Shown: positions 48,627 through 58,005, counted from the first letter of the stretch. The stretch is 64,000 nt of DNA from Paenirhizobium daejeonense (GCF_014280875.1 NZ_JACLAL010000009.1:172621-236620); one strand, 5' to 3'. Notes: generated by a model not told the origin, from the sequence alone. Translations and numbers: made by a program.

Positions 48627-49841
48627 TTAAGACGCCCTTGTCGCCGGAGCGGGATTGGATCTCGCAAGTGCCATGATCATTGGCCCGAGAGAAAACTCAC
48701 CCCGCGCGGCCTTACGGGTCAGATCCCGCAGATAACCGCCCGGAGAATTGATATGCCCCGCCCTTTCCAGAATACATGCCACAGCCACGGCCGCGTTTTC
48801 AGGCCCCATGACCTCGCAAGCCTCCTGATAGGCCGACGGGCTGACCCCAAGCATGGATCGAACCACAACAGCGGCCGACATCAGGTCACGCCAATCTGCC
48901 ACCCCCCCACTCGGACCGTATGCGACAACCTCAGGGCATGCCCTGAGCACCATACCCAAGGGAAAAGTCTTTATCCGCTCGTGCAAACGTACCGGATTTC
49001 CCGCCGACGGCTGCCCCTGCTCATCTTCGGAGCTAGGTTCAATTTCACTGCTGGATTCGGTATTTGAATTCTGTATGTGATGACGGCATTCGTTAGCATT
49101 GCCGTCGTTTTTTTGTGATTTTATCTGCATTTCCAGAATGTTGACGACTTCCCCATACAGAAGCTCCAGATCTTCCCGTATTGCTCCAAGCTCACCCAGG
49201 GTCTTGGCCTTTGCGACGCCGCTGACTATCTCGATGTATTGGTCTTCCACCTGCGCCCAATTCCCTGATGCTCCTTCCTCCATTGCCGCCGTAATAAGCT
49301 TTCGAATGTCTCGCCGCAAAATTGTGATCTTTTCCCGATGTAGCTGCATGCTTCTTCGCTCCGCGACGACCTGCTGGGCAAGCTGTGCCAGTTCGTCGGC
49401 GCGAGCCAAAAGCGGAGCCAGGCTGAAACCGTAAGCATCCTCAATCGTTCCACCGTCGGACTTGCGGGCGTACCGCTTTCCATTAGGGCTGTCTTTGCGA
49501 TGAATAAGGCCCGCCTTGACAAGCAGAGCCAGATTTTCCCTGAGCGTCGTGCCGGCAATTCCGTTTGCACGAGCAGTCAACTGAGCATTCGATGGAAAGA
49601 CAATGAGATTATCATCCGCAGACAGATGGCTCTCCGGATAGAATGAAAGGAGCGCGTTAAGCACCGCAAGCGCCCGGTCCCTGAGACCGAGCAGGGTACG
49701 GGCATCACATGCGTCCCGATAGACGCGCCATTTATCGACGGTCTTTCCCGTGGGCACATCGGCACTTTCCAGCTGGCCCTTGATCAAGGCAAGCGTAATC
49801 GTTCGCCGCCCAAACGGCGTCGTTATAGTCTGACCTGGCAT
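48627..49841 (-). CDS. repC: Plasmid replication initiator RepC
   Basis: A 404-residue initiator of repABC replicons. The N-terminal domain reads TPFGRRTITLALIKGQLESADVPTGKTVDKWRVYRDACDARTLLGLRDRALAVLNALLSFYPE in pieces typical of RepC, followed by a winged helix (LTARANGIAGTTLRENLALLVKAGLIHRKDSPNGKRYARK). The C-terminal part includes CPEVVAYGPSGGVADWRDLMSAAVVVRSMLGVSPSAY and ERAGHINSPGGYLRDLTRKA, both characteristic. It binds the origin located inside its own gene. Translation is controlled by the ctRNA encoded in the repB-repC gap. Confidence 0.95.
   Translation of the reverse strand: MPGQTITTPFGRRTITLALIKGQLESADVPTGKTVDKWRVYRDACDARTLLGLRDRALAVLNALLSFYPESHLSADDNLIVFPSNAQLTARANGIAGTTLRENLALLVKAGLIHRKDSPNGKRYARKSDGGTIEDAYGFSLAPLLARADELAQLAQQVVAERRSMQLHREKITILRRDIRKLITAAMEEGASGNWAQVEDQYIEIVSGVAKAKTLGELGAIREDLELLYGEVVNILEMQIKSQKNDGNANECRHHIQNSNTESSSEIEPSSEDEQGQPSAGNPVRLHERIKTFPLGMVLRACPEVVAYGPSGGVADWRDLMSAAVVVRSMLGVSPSAYQEACEVMGPENAAVAVACILERAGHINSPGGYLRDLTRKAARGEFSLGPMIMALARSNPAPATRAS
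49035..49140. other. Predicted replication origin (oriV) inside repC
   Basis: This is the AT-rich part of repC, and in repABC plasmids the origin is an AT-rich stretch within repC with a dyad. Here GACGGCA (about 49082-49088) and TGCCGTC (about 49100-49106) form a dyad beside a T7 tract. Boundaries are approximate. Confidence 0.55.
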
Positions 49842-49899
49842 TTTTCTTCACCCTCTTGCAGGCAAAAGAAATTAGTTCACCGAAACGGCGCCAAGACTC

Positions 49900-49986
49900 T
49901 TGACTATGATTTGCGGAAATGTGATTCTCAAGTTGCTACACACGAGAAGGGCTTCCGCTACGGCAACGTTCGGGGGCCTTTTTCTT
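49900..49986 (+). ncRNA. Antisense ctRNA (RepE/incA-type) between repB and repC
   Basis: On the strand opposite to repABC, TTGACT (49900-49905) is spaced 17 bases from GATTCT (49923-49928), giving a promoter. The transcript would start near 49935 and end in a hairpin AAGGGCTTCCG / CGGGGGCCTT (using G-U pairs) followed by a T-run at 49979-49983. Position and layout match the counter-transcribed RNA that limits RepC synthesis and sets incompatibility. Confidence 0.75.
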
Positions 49987-49993
49987 TTGCTGG

Positions 49994-50974
49994 TCAATCT
50001 CCTTCGTTCAAGCCCTGCTCCTGAAATTCGGCGTAAAGCCGATCCAGGTTGTTTGAAAGAAAGCGTCCAAATTCTCCGGCAGCCTTTGCCTTGAGCGATA
50101 CGGTACACGTTCTCCCTGTATTGATGATTTCGGCCGAGAGCCGCTGATCTTTCGCCTGCCATGATTGCTTGAGCGCAGGCACAACTTTTTTCACCGGTTT
50201 ACCGGCCTTGTTCAGGGTTGCTACAAGCGCATTGAAGCGCTCGTCCGATCCTAATGCGATAAAGTCCTCACTCTCGACCAGACCGCCGATCTTCTCCCGA
50301 GCGCCATCCTTGCCAATCAGTAAGGACAACTCCACCCAACGCTCACGTCCGATGGATGGAGCCGCCCCGATCTGGACAATCAGGCTTTCCGGAATACGCT
50401 CGGTAACCGATGCCATCTTCGAGACCGCAGCTGCGTTCGCGGCCAGCGCTGACGAAATCACCGCTCGGTCATATCCAAGCTCAATGAGTCGGCGCGCAAA
50501 CGCAGCCCGCTCGATGAAGGAGAGATTGGCACGCGCCGAGTTTTCCTGCCCCTGAGCAATGACATGCGTGCGGTCGTCCAGCGGCTTCACGACCGCCTTG
50601 ACCTTGCGGCCCAACTCGCGGGCGACACGAAGACGCCGGTGACCGAAAACCACCTGGTAGCGGCCTGTCGTTACTGGGTGAGGGCGCACCAGGATCGGCG
50701 TGTCCTGCCCCCGCTCCTCGATTGCCGCTTTCAGTTCTTCGAACTGTTCGTTGCCATCCTCCAACCGATCGGACACGAAGGACCCATCCACGGTTTCCGG
50801 GTCGAGTTCGACGACAGCATCGCCCTCCAGGAACTTCTCGGCCTGCTTGGCCAGTTCATCCAGCGAACGGATCATATTCTTGGATGCACCGCGCATCGGA
50901 TAGTTGCCAGCGGCCGGCGAAGCTTCCGGCTCGTCGGCGTCGGTCAGGCCCGCCAAGAGGTTTTTACGCGCCAT
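49994..50974 (-). CDS. repB: Plasmid partitioning protein RepB (ParB family)
   Basis: A 326-residue ParB-like protein. The N-terminal domain shows PILVRPHPVTTGRYQVVFGHRRLRVARELG (ParB box), followed by a helix-turn-helix (RRLIELGYDRAVISSALAANAAAVSKMASV) that binds parS. It begins MARKNLLAGLTDADEPEAS, the usual RepB opening. It lies 56 bases after repA; parS-like sequence overlaps the repA end. Confidence 0.95.
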   Translation of the reverse strand: MARKNLLAGLTDADEPEASPAAGNYPMRGASKNMIRSLDELAKQAEKFLEGDAVVELDPETVDGSFVSDRLEDGNEQFEELKAAIEERGQDTPILVRPHPVTTGRYQVVFGHRRLRVARELGRKVKAVVKPLDDRTHVIAQGQENSARANLSFIERAAFARRLIELGYDRAVISSALAANAAAVSKMASVTERIPESLIVQIGAAPSIGRERWVELSLLIGKDGAREKIGGLVESEDFIALGSDERFNALVATLNKAGKPVKKVVPALKQSWQAKDQRLSAEIINTGRTCTVSLKAKAAGEFGRFLSNNLDRLYAEFQEQGLNEGD

Positions 50975-51026
50975 CCACTACTCCAATTCAAGGTAGATAA
51001 CTGAAAACAAAAGCGAAATCTCCGTT

Positions 51027-51042
51027 TTTGTCAGCCGACAAC
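51027..51042. promoter_or_regulatory. parS-like palindrome at the end of repA
   Basis: On the minus strand GTTGTCGGCTGACAAA fits the repABC parS consensus GTT-N4-GC-N4-AAC except at the last base. It overlaps the repA stop codon and lies in the repA-repB junction, a common parS location. Confidence 0.55.
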
Positions 51043-52251
51043 CGGCCTTCCCCAGGCCGCATGTATGAGTTGAGCGATTTCCTCATTGACGGAATCCAAG
51101 GACTCCAGCGCCCGGTCGTAGGTCGAGCGGGTCATCTGGCTTTTGTCGACCTCGTAAAGGGTCTGCTTGGTGATCCCTGCATCCGATATCGCCGTCGACT
51201 TCAGCATCGGGTTCTTCAAAACGTATTGATGGAAGAGCGTCTGCATAAAGCCCACCATCTGCGCCTGCGGCACATCCGTCGGCTCATACCGGGTAATCAG
51301 ATAGCGATACCAGGAGAGATTGACCTCAGCGCCAGCCTCCCGGATCGGCTTCAGGATCCCGCCGAGCATGAGCAGAAACTGGCCCATCGACATCACATCC
51401 AGCATCTGCGGATGAATGGTGATCAACACGCTGGTCGCGGCAGTGAGCGCGGTGATCGTCAGGTAGCCGAGCTGGGGAGGGCAGTCGATGACCACGACAT
51501 CATACTGATCGTCAACGTCGGCCAGTGCTCGCGAAATGCGAGTGAAGAAGGTCTTGCCTTCATTGCTCGACTTGTTCGACATCGCGAGCGGCGTGTCGTA
51601 CTCGAACTCCTGAAGCTCGAGATTGGCCGGCACGATATCGAGCCCGGGGAAATTCGTCGGATGGATGATATCCCGGATGGAACGCTTTCCCTCATCGTAG
51701 CGGATTGCCTCGTAAAGCGAGGGCGTCTGATCCAGTTCCGGTTGGAAACCATGCAGCGAGGAGAGCGATGCCTGCGGGTCGAGATCGACCGCCAACACGC
51801 GATGGCCGGTCAGCGCGAGATATTGGGCGAGATGGGCTGCCGTCGTCGTCTTGCCGGAGCCGCCTTTGAAGTTCACGACTGCGATGACCTGCAGCTTTTC
51901 GTTCGCCCGCCGATGGGGAACATAGTTGCGACTTTCCGAACGGCCGTGCTCGTCGAGATAACGCCGAAGCTCAAGCATCTGCTCAGCCGTATAGAACCGA
52001 CGTCCCGACGACGAAGTGTCGGGCAGGGGGCCTTTGCCTTCGAGATGAAGCTTCTTCAACGTGCTCTGCGACACGCCGATATAATTGGCGACCTCTGCCA
52101 TGGTGAACTGGCGAAGCGTCTTCTTGGCATTCGGCGGAAAACGCTGCATGCTGAGTAGATGCAGTTTCTTCGAAATCAAATCGCCCTGTTCGAGGATCTC
52201 GTCCTCAAAATGAGCGGGCTGGCTCGCAGCCATTGATGGTTTCGCGTTCAT
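51031..52251 (-). CDS. repA: Plasmid partitioning ATPase RepA (ParA family)
   Basis: A 406-residue Walker-type ATPase. The N-terminal helix-turn-helix (LRQFTMAEVANYIGVSQSTLKKLHLEGKGPLPDTSSSGRRFYTAEQML) is for autoregulation. The deviant Walker A is NFKGGSGKTTTAAHLA, followed by VLAVDLDPQASLSSLHG and VVIDCPPQLGYLTI. It acts with RepB at parS and represses the repABC promoter. It is the first gene of the cassette. Confidence 0.96.
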   Translation of the reverse strand: MNAKPSMAASQPAHFEDEILEQGDLISKKLHLLSMQRFPPNAKKTLRQFTMAEVANYIGVSQSTLKKLHLEGKGPLPDTSSSGRRFYTAEQMLELRRYLDEHGRSESRNYVPHRRANEKLQVIAVVNFKGGSGKTTTAAHLAQYLALTGHRVLAVDLDPQASLSSLHGFQPELDQTPSLYEAIRYDEGKRSIRDIIHPTNFPGLDIVPANLELQEFEYDTPLAMSNKSSNEGKTFFTRISRALADVDDQYDVVVIDCPPQLGYLTITALTAATSVLITIHPQMLDVMSMGQFLLMLGGILKPIREAGAEVNLSWYRYLITRYEPTDVPQAQMVGFMQTLFHQYVLKNPMLKSTAISDAGITKQTLYEVDKSQMTRSTYDRALESLDSVNEEIAQLIHAAWGRPVVG

Positions 52252-52827
52252 GGGGTTGTCGCTCTCAAATAACGATATTCAGGCCTATGCCCGCACTTAA
52301 CCGTTATTATCTGCGATTCTCGACCTCAAACAAGGGAAATAGAGTTAATACACTACTAACAAAGTGCCGCGACGGCTGCGGAGAACCGTCCGCAGAGCTC
52401 GATATTCTGATTGATATTCAGAATGTTAAGCTGAGTCGCATGTGCGACCCTGGGGCAGATTTCACCGGCAACAGCCACAGGCCGTTTCAGCCGTTTGACA
52501 GCCAATCGGACCCGTTCTTCATCTGAAAACAAACCGAAAAACATAAAATCGCGCGACTCACTGGCCCGCAAGCAAAACACATCGAGTCGCCGCGCTGAAG
52601 AATGGCCCGCCAGAGAGGTGTCCTCCGCCCCTTGGTAAAATTCACTGCATCCGCTACCATTATCGGCGCCGGCCCATCGCCGGCGTGCTCGTACCGCATT
52701 CATTGAACTCCGATATAGGTCCAATCCCGGTGCGTTGAATAATCGAAACAAAGATCGGGTCCTATCGTTCTTCGGCAACGCCTTTTTCGGCTTTCCGTAT
52801 GGCAAGCGACCCTGCAGGAGTGGTTTG
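52252..52827. other. repABC promoter region and gene-free stretch
   Basis: Directly upstream of repA is a dyad, AATAACG (52268-52274) and CGTTATT (52302-52308), probably the RepA autoregulatory site. Further out are a CTGCGGA/TCCGCAG hairpin (52376-52395), ATTCTG/CAGAAT and GTCGCA/TGCGAC inverted repeats up to about 52450. No protein-coding frame in 52330-52827 is convincing. Confidence 0.55.
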
Positions 52828-53226
52828 ATGGATATCACGAGAGTTGGAACGCGACCTTCGGGCAAGGGACCTGCCGAGTGGTTTACCGGCGCGGTGCGGA
52901 TAGATCCGCTGTTCCAGGCGCAGGAACCCGCTCGCGTTGCCGGAACATCCGTCACGTTCGAACCCGGCGCCAGAACCGCCTGGCACACCCACCCGCTCGG
53001 TCAGACCCTGATCGTCATTTCCGGGCTCGGCCTTGTACAGCGGGAAGGGGGACCGATCGAGGAAATCCGTCCCGGTGACGTCGTCTGGTTTCCACCTGGA
53101 GAGAAACATTGGCACGGGGCGTCTCCCACCGTTGCCATGACCCATATCGCGATCCAGGAGGCGCAGGACGGCAAGGTCGTGGACTGGATGGAGCATGTCA
53201 GCGACGAGCAATACTCCGCTCGCTGA
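52828..53226 (+). CDS. Cupin-domain protein with metal-binding histidines
   Basis: A 132-residue protein with a full cupin: TAWHTHPLGQTLIVISGLGLVQREGGPIEEIRPGDVVWFPPGEKHWHGASPTVAMTHIAI, in which the HTH pair, glutamine and the later HWHG histidine are placed to bind metal. It resembles the small cupins of the mandelonitrile-lyase-like and carboxymuconolactone-decarboxylase-associated group. The ATG at 52828 has AGGAG upstream. The alcohol dehydrogenase gene follows by 34 bases, so the two are likely cotranscribed. Confidence 0.82.
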   Translation: MDITRVGTRPSGKGPAEWFTGAVRIDPLFQAQEPARVAGTSVTFEPGARTAWHTHPLGQTLIVISGLGLVQREGGPIEEIRPGDVVWFPPGEKHWHGASPTVAMTHIAIQEAQDGKVVDWMEHVSDEQYSAR

Positions 53227-53260
53227 AGAGACTGGCAATCCCAACGAAAGGAACTCACCT

Positions 53261-54307
53261 ATGCATACGAAAGCATTCGGCGCTTATGCTGCCAACCAAC
53301 CGCTTGAGGCCATGAACATCTCGCGCCGCGAGCCGGGTCCGAGCGACGTGCAGATCAAGATCGCCTATTGCGGGGTCTGCCATTCCGATCTGCACACCGT
53401 CCGTTCGGAGTGGGGTGGCACGATCTACCCATGCGTGCCGGGCCATGAGATCGTCGGGCATGTGACCGCCGTCGGCAACGCAGTAACGAAATTCACGGTC
53501 GGCGAGACCGTCGGGGTCGGCTGCATGGTGGATAGCTGCCAGCATTGCTATGCCTGCGACGAGGGTCTCGAGCAATATTGCGAGCACGGCTTCACAGGCA
53601 CCTATAATGGCGCAACCAGTGACGAGCCGGGGCACACCCTTGGCGGCTATTCCGACACCATCGTGGTCAGGGACAAGTTCATCCTGAAGATCCGCCATCC
53701 GGAAGATCAGCTTGCTGCCGTCGCACCACTCCTCTGCGCCGGCATTACTACCTACTCACCGCTCAGGCACTGGAAGGTTGGACCAGGCCAGAAAGTCGGT
53801 ATCGTCGGTATCGGTGGTCTGGGACACATGGGCATCAAGCTCGCCCATGCCATGGGCGCGCATACGGTCGCCTTCACCACATCCGAAAGCAAACGACAGG
53901 CAGCACTCGATCTCGGCGCCGACGAGGTCGTGATTTCAAAGGACGCAGACGAAATGGCGAAACACGCCACGAGCTTCGACTTCATTCTGAACACCGTTGC
54001 CGCCAGCCACGATCTCGATGCCTTCACCAATCTCCTGAAGAGGGACGGGACCCTGACTCTAGTTGGTGTTCCAGAACATCCGCATCCGTCGCCGAACATC
54101 TTCCCGCTAATCTTCAAGCGGCGCTCGATCGCAGGATCGCTTATCGGCGGCATCGCAGAGACACAGGAGATGCTGGATTTTTGCGCTGAGAAGGGGATCA
54201 TTTCGGACATCGAAATAATCCCGATCCAGAAGATCGATGAAGCCTATGACCGCATGCAGAGGAGCGACGTCAAATATCGCTTCGTCATAGACAACGCGAC
54301 GCTTTAA
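53261..54307 (+). CDS. Zinc-dependent NAD(P) alcohol dehydrogenase (YahK/cinnamyl-alcohol-dehydrogenase-like)
   Basis: A 348-residue medium-chain dehydrogenase. The catalytic zinc region is YCGVCHSDLHTVRSEWGGTIYPCVPGHEIVG, structural zinc cysteines are in CQHCYACDEGLEQYC, and the cofactor motif is GIVGIGGLGHMGIKLAHAMG. This is the CAD/YahK aldehyde reductase group. AAAGGAA precedes the ATG at 53261. It would interconvert aldehydes and alcohols, probably as detoxification, with the small cupin upstream. Confidence 0.9.
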   Translation: MHTKAFGAYAANQPLEAMNISRREPGPSDVQIKIAYCGVCHSDLHTVRSEWGGTIYPCVPGHEIVGHVTAVGNAVTKFTVGETVGVGCMVDSCQHCYACDEGLEQYCEHGFTGTYNGATSDEPGHTLGGYSDTIVVRDKFILKIRHPEDQLAAVAPLLCAGITTYSPLRHWKVGPGQKVGIVGIGGLGHMGIKLAHAMGAHTVAFTTSESKRQAALDLGADEVVISKDADEMAKHATSFDFILNTVAASHDLDAFTNLLKRDGTLTLVGVPEHPHPSPNIFPLIFKRRSIAGSLIGGIAETQEMLDFCAEKGIISDIEIIPIQKIDEAYDRMQRSDVKYRFVIDNATL

Positions 54308-54317
54308 GTCTTCGAGT

Positions 54318-54346
54318 GATCACGGCCTTTGTATAGGGCCGTGATC
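54318..54346. terminator. Bidirectional terminator-like hairpin between convergent genes
   Basis: GATCACGGCC (54318-54327) and GGCCGTGATC (54337-54346) form a perfect 10-bp stem. It separates the plus-strand alcohol dehydrogenase from the minus-strand OppDF gene, with short T or A tracts on both sides. Confidence 0.65.
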
Positions 54347-54364
54347 CATTCTCTGTGAAATTGT

Positions 54365-55963
54365 CTATGCTCCGCCTCCGGGAAATGCTGCGGCAATCAA
54401 CGTCCGGGTATAATCCTCCCGTGGGCTGTCGAGCACCGAAAGGGCAGGGCCATCCTCAATGACCCGACCGTTCTTCATCACAAGAATTCTGTCCGCCATG
54501 GCGCGAACGACTGCCAGATCGTGGCTGATGAAGAGATAGGAAAGCGCATGTGCGGCCTGCAGGTCACGCAAGAGATCGACGATCTGTTTCTGCACCTGCC
54601 GGTCCAGCGCCGAGGTCGGCTCATCGAGCAACAGGACGCGAGGCTTCAGGATGATCGCCCGGGCGATAGCGATCCTCTGGCGTTGCCCGCCTGAAAATTC
54701 GTGCGGATAACGGTTGCGCATTACCGGATCGAGGTGAACCTCCTCCAGCGCCCTAATGGCGCGCATATCCCGCTCACGGGCGCTAAGGCCCGGTTCGTGA
54801 ACGGTCAGCCCCTCAGTGACGATCTGCCCGACGGTCATTCGGGGACTGAGCGATCCGAAGGGATCCTGAAAGACCACCTGCAACTGCCGGCGCAACGGAC
54901 GCATTTGTGCTCGGTCGTAACCCGAGATATCCCTATCATCGAAGCGTATCCGGCCAGACGAGGGCAACAGTCTCAGCAAAGCTCTTGCCAGCGTCGACTT
55001 GCCCGAACCGCTCTCACCGACGATGCCGATGGTCTGACCCTGATGCAGGGTCAGCCCCGCATCCGCGACTGCCTGCCGCCGATAGGCTCCGCGTCCATAG
55101 AACACATCCAGATTTGAAGCGGACATGACCACGGGAGCATCCAGGGCATGGGGTTGTTTCAATCCCGAAGGCCCGGCCGCTATCAGCGCACGGGTATAGT
55201 CATGCTGCGGATTGTCGAACACCTCCGCAGTCCGCCCGGATTCGACGACATCGCCCCGGCACATCACATAGACCCTCTGCGCGATGCGCCGCACCACGCC
55301 GAGGTCATGCGAGATGAAGATCACCCCCATGCCGAGCCGCGCCTGCAGGTCGGCGATCAGGTCGAGGATCTCCGCCTGAATGGTCACGTCGAGAGCCGTC
55401 GTCGGCTCGTCGGCGATCAGGAGTTCCGGATTGTTGGCAAGCGCCATGGCAATCATCACGCGCTGACGCTGCCCGCCCGACATCTCGTTCGGATAGGCAT
55501 CCATCCGTCTCTCCGGATCCGGGATGCGGACAAGCCGAAGCATCTCCAGCGCCCGCTCCCTGGCATTCTTCCTGCCGATGCGCTGATGCCGCATGATAGG
55601 CTCGATGAGCTGGCTGCCGATCGTATAGAGGGGATCGAGCGAGGTCATCGGTTCCTGGAAAACCATACCGATCCGGTCGCCACGGATGCGGTTCAGCGCC
55701 GTCTTGTTCATCCCGACGAGGTTCTCGCCGTGGAACAGAATGCGACCTGTCGCGCGTCCGTTCCTCGGCAAAAGGCCCATCGCAGCCATCATCGACTGGC
55801 TCTTGCCCGATCCGCTCTCGCCGACGATGGCGATTGTCTCTCCGGGGCGAACATGGAAGGAAATGCCATGCACGGCTTCTACAGAACCTTCATCGGTCTG
55901 AAACCCGACCCGCAGATCCTCGACCGCGAGAAGGACGGGCTTGTCATTGGCGTCCGGGGTCAT
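54365..55963 (-). CDS. Oligopeptide ABC importer fused ATP-binding protein (OppD-OppF)
   Basis: A 532-residue protein with two ATPase domains: GESGSGKSQ, MSGGQRQRVMIAMAL, LLIADEPTTALD, then GESGSGKST, FSGGQRQRIAIARAI, LLLDEPTSALDRQVQ. This OppD/OppF fusion also occurs in YejF-type proteins. The start at 55963 is 1 base after the OppC stop; a further ATG at 55990 would overlap that gene. It is the distal gene of the peptide-uptake operon. Confidence 0.9.
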   Translation of the reverse strand: MTPDANDKPVLLAVEDLRVGFQTDEGSVEAVHGISFHVRPGETIAIVGESGSGKSQSMMAAMGLLPRNGRATGRILFHGENLVGMNKTALNRIRGDRIGMVFQEPMTSLDPLYTIGSQLIEPIMRHQRIGRKNARERALEMLRLVRIPDPERRMDAYPNEMSGGQRQRVMIAMALANNPELLIADEPTTALDVTIQAEILDLIADLQARLGMGVIFISHDLGVVRRIAQRVYVMCRGDVVESGRTAEVFDNPQHDYTRALIAAGPSGLKQPHALDAPVVMSASNLDVFYGRGAYRRQAVADAGLTLHQGQTIGIVGESGSGKSTLARALLRLLPSSGRIRFDDRDISGYDRAQMRPLRRQLQVVFQDPFGSLSPRMTVGQIVTEGLTVHEPGLSARERDMRAIRALEEVHLDPVMRNRYPHEFSGGQRQRIAIARAIILKPRVLLLDEPTSALDRQVQKQIVDLLRDLQAAHALSYLFISHDLAVVRAMADRILVMKNGRVIEDGPALSVLDSPREDYTRTLIAAAFPGGGA

Positions 55964-55964
55964 G

Positions 55965-57089
55965 TCAGTGGTCCTTGGGATCGAGAGCATCGCGCAAGCC
56001 GTCGCCGATGAAATTCAGCGCGAAGAGCGTGGTGATGAGGAAGGCCGACGGGAAGACCAGCAGCCAGTTGGCCGATGGCATCGAACGGGCGCCCTGCGCG
56101 ATCAGCACGCCCCAGCTCGACATCGGCTCCTGCACTCCGAAGCCCAGATAGGAGAGGAAGCTTTCGAGAATGATGACCTGTGGCACGAGCAGGGTCATGT
56201 AGATCACCACGGGACCGAGCAGATTGGGCACGATATGGCGCAGCAGGATACGAGCGTGGGAAACGCCCAGCGCCTCAGCAGCCTCCACGAACTCCTGACG
56301 GCGCAGAGAAAGTGTCTGGCCGCGCACGATGCGCGCCATGTCCAGCCACAGCACCGCTCCGACGGCCACGAACATCAGCAGGAAATTCCGCCCGAAAAAG
56401 ACGACCAGCATAATGACGAAGAATATGAAGGGCAGTGAATAAAGGACATCAACGATGCGCATCATCACCTGGTCGGTTCTACCGCCGATGAAACCGGCGG
56501 CGGAACCATAAAAGACGCCGATCACCACAGCGATCAGGCCCGCGAGCAGCCCGATGGACAACGACACCCGCCCCGCCATCAGCGTGCGTGCCAGAAGATC
56601 ACGGCCGGTACTGTCCGTGCCGAAGAAAAAATAGCGCTTTTCAAGGGCAGCCGAGATCGTCATGGAACCGGACACGCTTGTCTTCACCTGTGCGTCCTCC
56701 AAGAGATCGGAGCGGTCGATATAGCGAGTCACGCGCGGATCGATATCGCCCTTCGAGGAGAGGCGTATCTCGACGCGTCCGTCCTTTTCCTCCCATCCGG
56801 CGAGGGTCAACCGAGCGCGAGCGACGGCTTCCTCGATGGCCGGACCGATCATGTCGGCCGTAGGGTAGGGGGCAAGGCTGGGTGGCACCCGGGTGTAGTT
56901 CTGGTAGATGGCTTCGTAGCTGTTCGGCAGGAGCATCGGACCGAAGACGCAGACGACCGCCATCAGCAACAGGTAGACGGCGCTGGCCATGGCCGCGCGA
57001 TTGCGCGCGAAGCGCGAGCGGGCATAGCCCCAAAGCGAACGGCCGACGACTGCAGGGCTCTCGCCCGTCAAAGCGGTATTCTCATTCAT
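55965..57089 (-). CDS. oppC: Oligopeptide ABC importer permease, OppC type (extended)
   Basis: A 374-residue permease, longer than usual because of an extended periplasmic segment (about residues 55-155) between the first helix (RNRAAMASAVYLLLMAVVCVFGPMLLP) and the FGTDSTGRDLLARTLMAGRVSLSIGL motif. The EAA loop reads EAAEALGVSHARILLRHIVPNLLGP; the C-terminus FNFIGDGLRDALDPKDH is typical. E. coli-like OppC/YejE proteins share this plan. It overlaps OppB by 8 bases. Confidence 0.88.
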   Translation of the reverse strand: MNENTALTGESPAVVGRSLWGYARSRFARNRAAMASAVYLLLMAVVCVFGPMLLPNSYEAIYQNYTRVPPSLAPYPTADMIGPAIEEAVARARLTLAGWEEKDGRVEIRLSSKGDIDPRVTRYIDRSDLLEDAQVKTSVSGSMTISAALEKRYFFFGTDSTGRDLLARTLMAGRVSLSIGLLAGLIAVVIGVFYGSAAGFIGGRTDQVMMRIVDVLYSLPFIFFVIMLVVFFGRNFLLMFVAVGAVLWLDMARIVRGQTLSLRRQEFVEAAEALGVSHARILLRHIVPNLLGPVVIYMTLLVPQVIILESFLSYLGFGVQEPMSSWGVLIAQGARSMPSANWLLVFPSAFLITTLFALNFIGDGLRDALDPKDH

Positions 57090-58005
57090 AGCGAACCCTC
57101 GGATCGATCACCGCATAGAGGATGTCGACGATGAGGTTGAAGAGGATGGTGAAGACCGCGACGATGACGACCCCTCCCATGACGACGGTGTAATCGCGGT
57201 TAAGCGCAGCATCGACGAAGTAACGGCCAATGCCGGGGATCGAGAAAATCGTCTCGACCACCACCGACCCGGTGAGCAGGGCCGCGGCGGCAGGCCCTGC
57301 ATAGGAGACGACCGGCAGCAATGCCGAGCGCAGGGCATGGCGAAGCACGATGGAAAGATCCGAAAGACCCATCGCGCGAGCGGTGCGGATATGATGGGCG
57401 TGCAGGGATTCGATCATCGCGCCCCGCATCAGCCGGGCAACGATGGCAAGCTGCGGCAGCATCAGCGTCACCACCGGCCCGATCTTGTTGACGAGGGCGC
57501 CATCGCCCCAGCCGCCAACGGGCAGCCATTTCAGCGTCAACGCGAAGAAGAGCTGGAAGAGCGGTGCGATGACGAAGGTCGGTATCGTGCTGCCGGCGGT
57601 CGCGACAGCAATCACGGCAACGTCAGGAGCGCGGTTCTGCCTTAGAGCAGCGACAATACCGAGCGCACCGCCGAGAACGAGCGCAAGGATAAGCGCGAGG
57701 CCTCCAAGTTGCACGGAGACCGGCAATCCCGCCATGAACAATTCGGCGACGGTGAATTCCGGCATTGTGAAACTCGGCCCGAGATCACCGCGCGCGAGAT
57801 TGCCGAGATAGATGAGATATTGGTGCCATAGCGGCAGATCGAGGTGATAGGCGCGTTCCAGATTGGCGCGGATCACCGGATCGAGGCCGCGTTCCTGATT
57901 GAATGGCCCGCCCGGAGCGACGCGCATCATGAAGAACGACAGCGTGATGATCACGAAGATCGTCGGGATGGCGGTCAACAGCCGCCGCAGGACATAACGG
58001 ATCAT
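57082..58005 (-). CDS. oppB: Oligopeptide ABC importer permease, OppB type
   Basis: A 307-residue permease whose N-terminus (YVLRRLLTAIPTIFVIITLSFFMMRVAPGGPFNQER) closely follows enteric OppB. It has GDLGPSFTMPEFTVAELF, the EAA loop IRTARAMGLSDLSIVLRHALRSALLPVVSY and a C-terminal ETIFSIPGIGRYFVDAALNRDYTVVMGG and YAVIDPRVRYE. The length and order match OppB well. Confidence 0.92.
   Translation of the reverse strand: MIRYVLRRLLTAIPTIFVIITLSFFMMRVAPGGPFNQERGLDPVIRANLERAYHLDLPLWHQYLIYLGNLARGDLGPSFTMPEFTVAELFMAGLPVSVQLGGLALILALVLGGALGIVAALRQNRAPDVAVIAVATAGSTIPTFVIAPLFQLFFALTLKWLPVGGWGDGALVNKIGPVVTLMLPQLAIVARLMRGAMIESLHAHHIRTARAMGLSDLSIVLRHALRSALLPVVSYAGPAAAALLTGSVVVETIFSIPGIGRYFVDAALNRDYTVVMGGVVIVAVFTILFNLIVDILYAVIDPRVRYE

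Noticed and set aside
52356..52988. A 210-codon minus-strand frame upstream of repA
   Set aside because: It overlaps the cupin gene antisense, lacks a ribosome binding site and has no recognisable fold.
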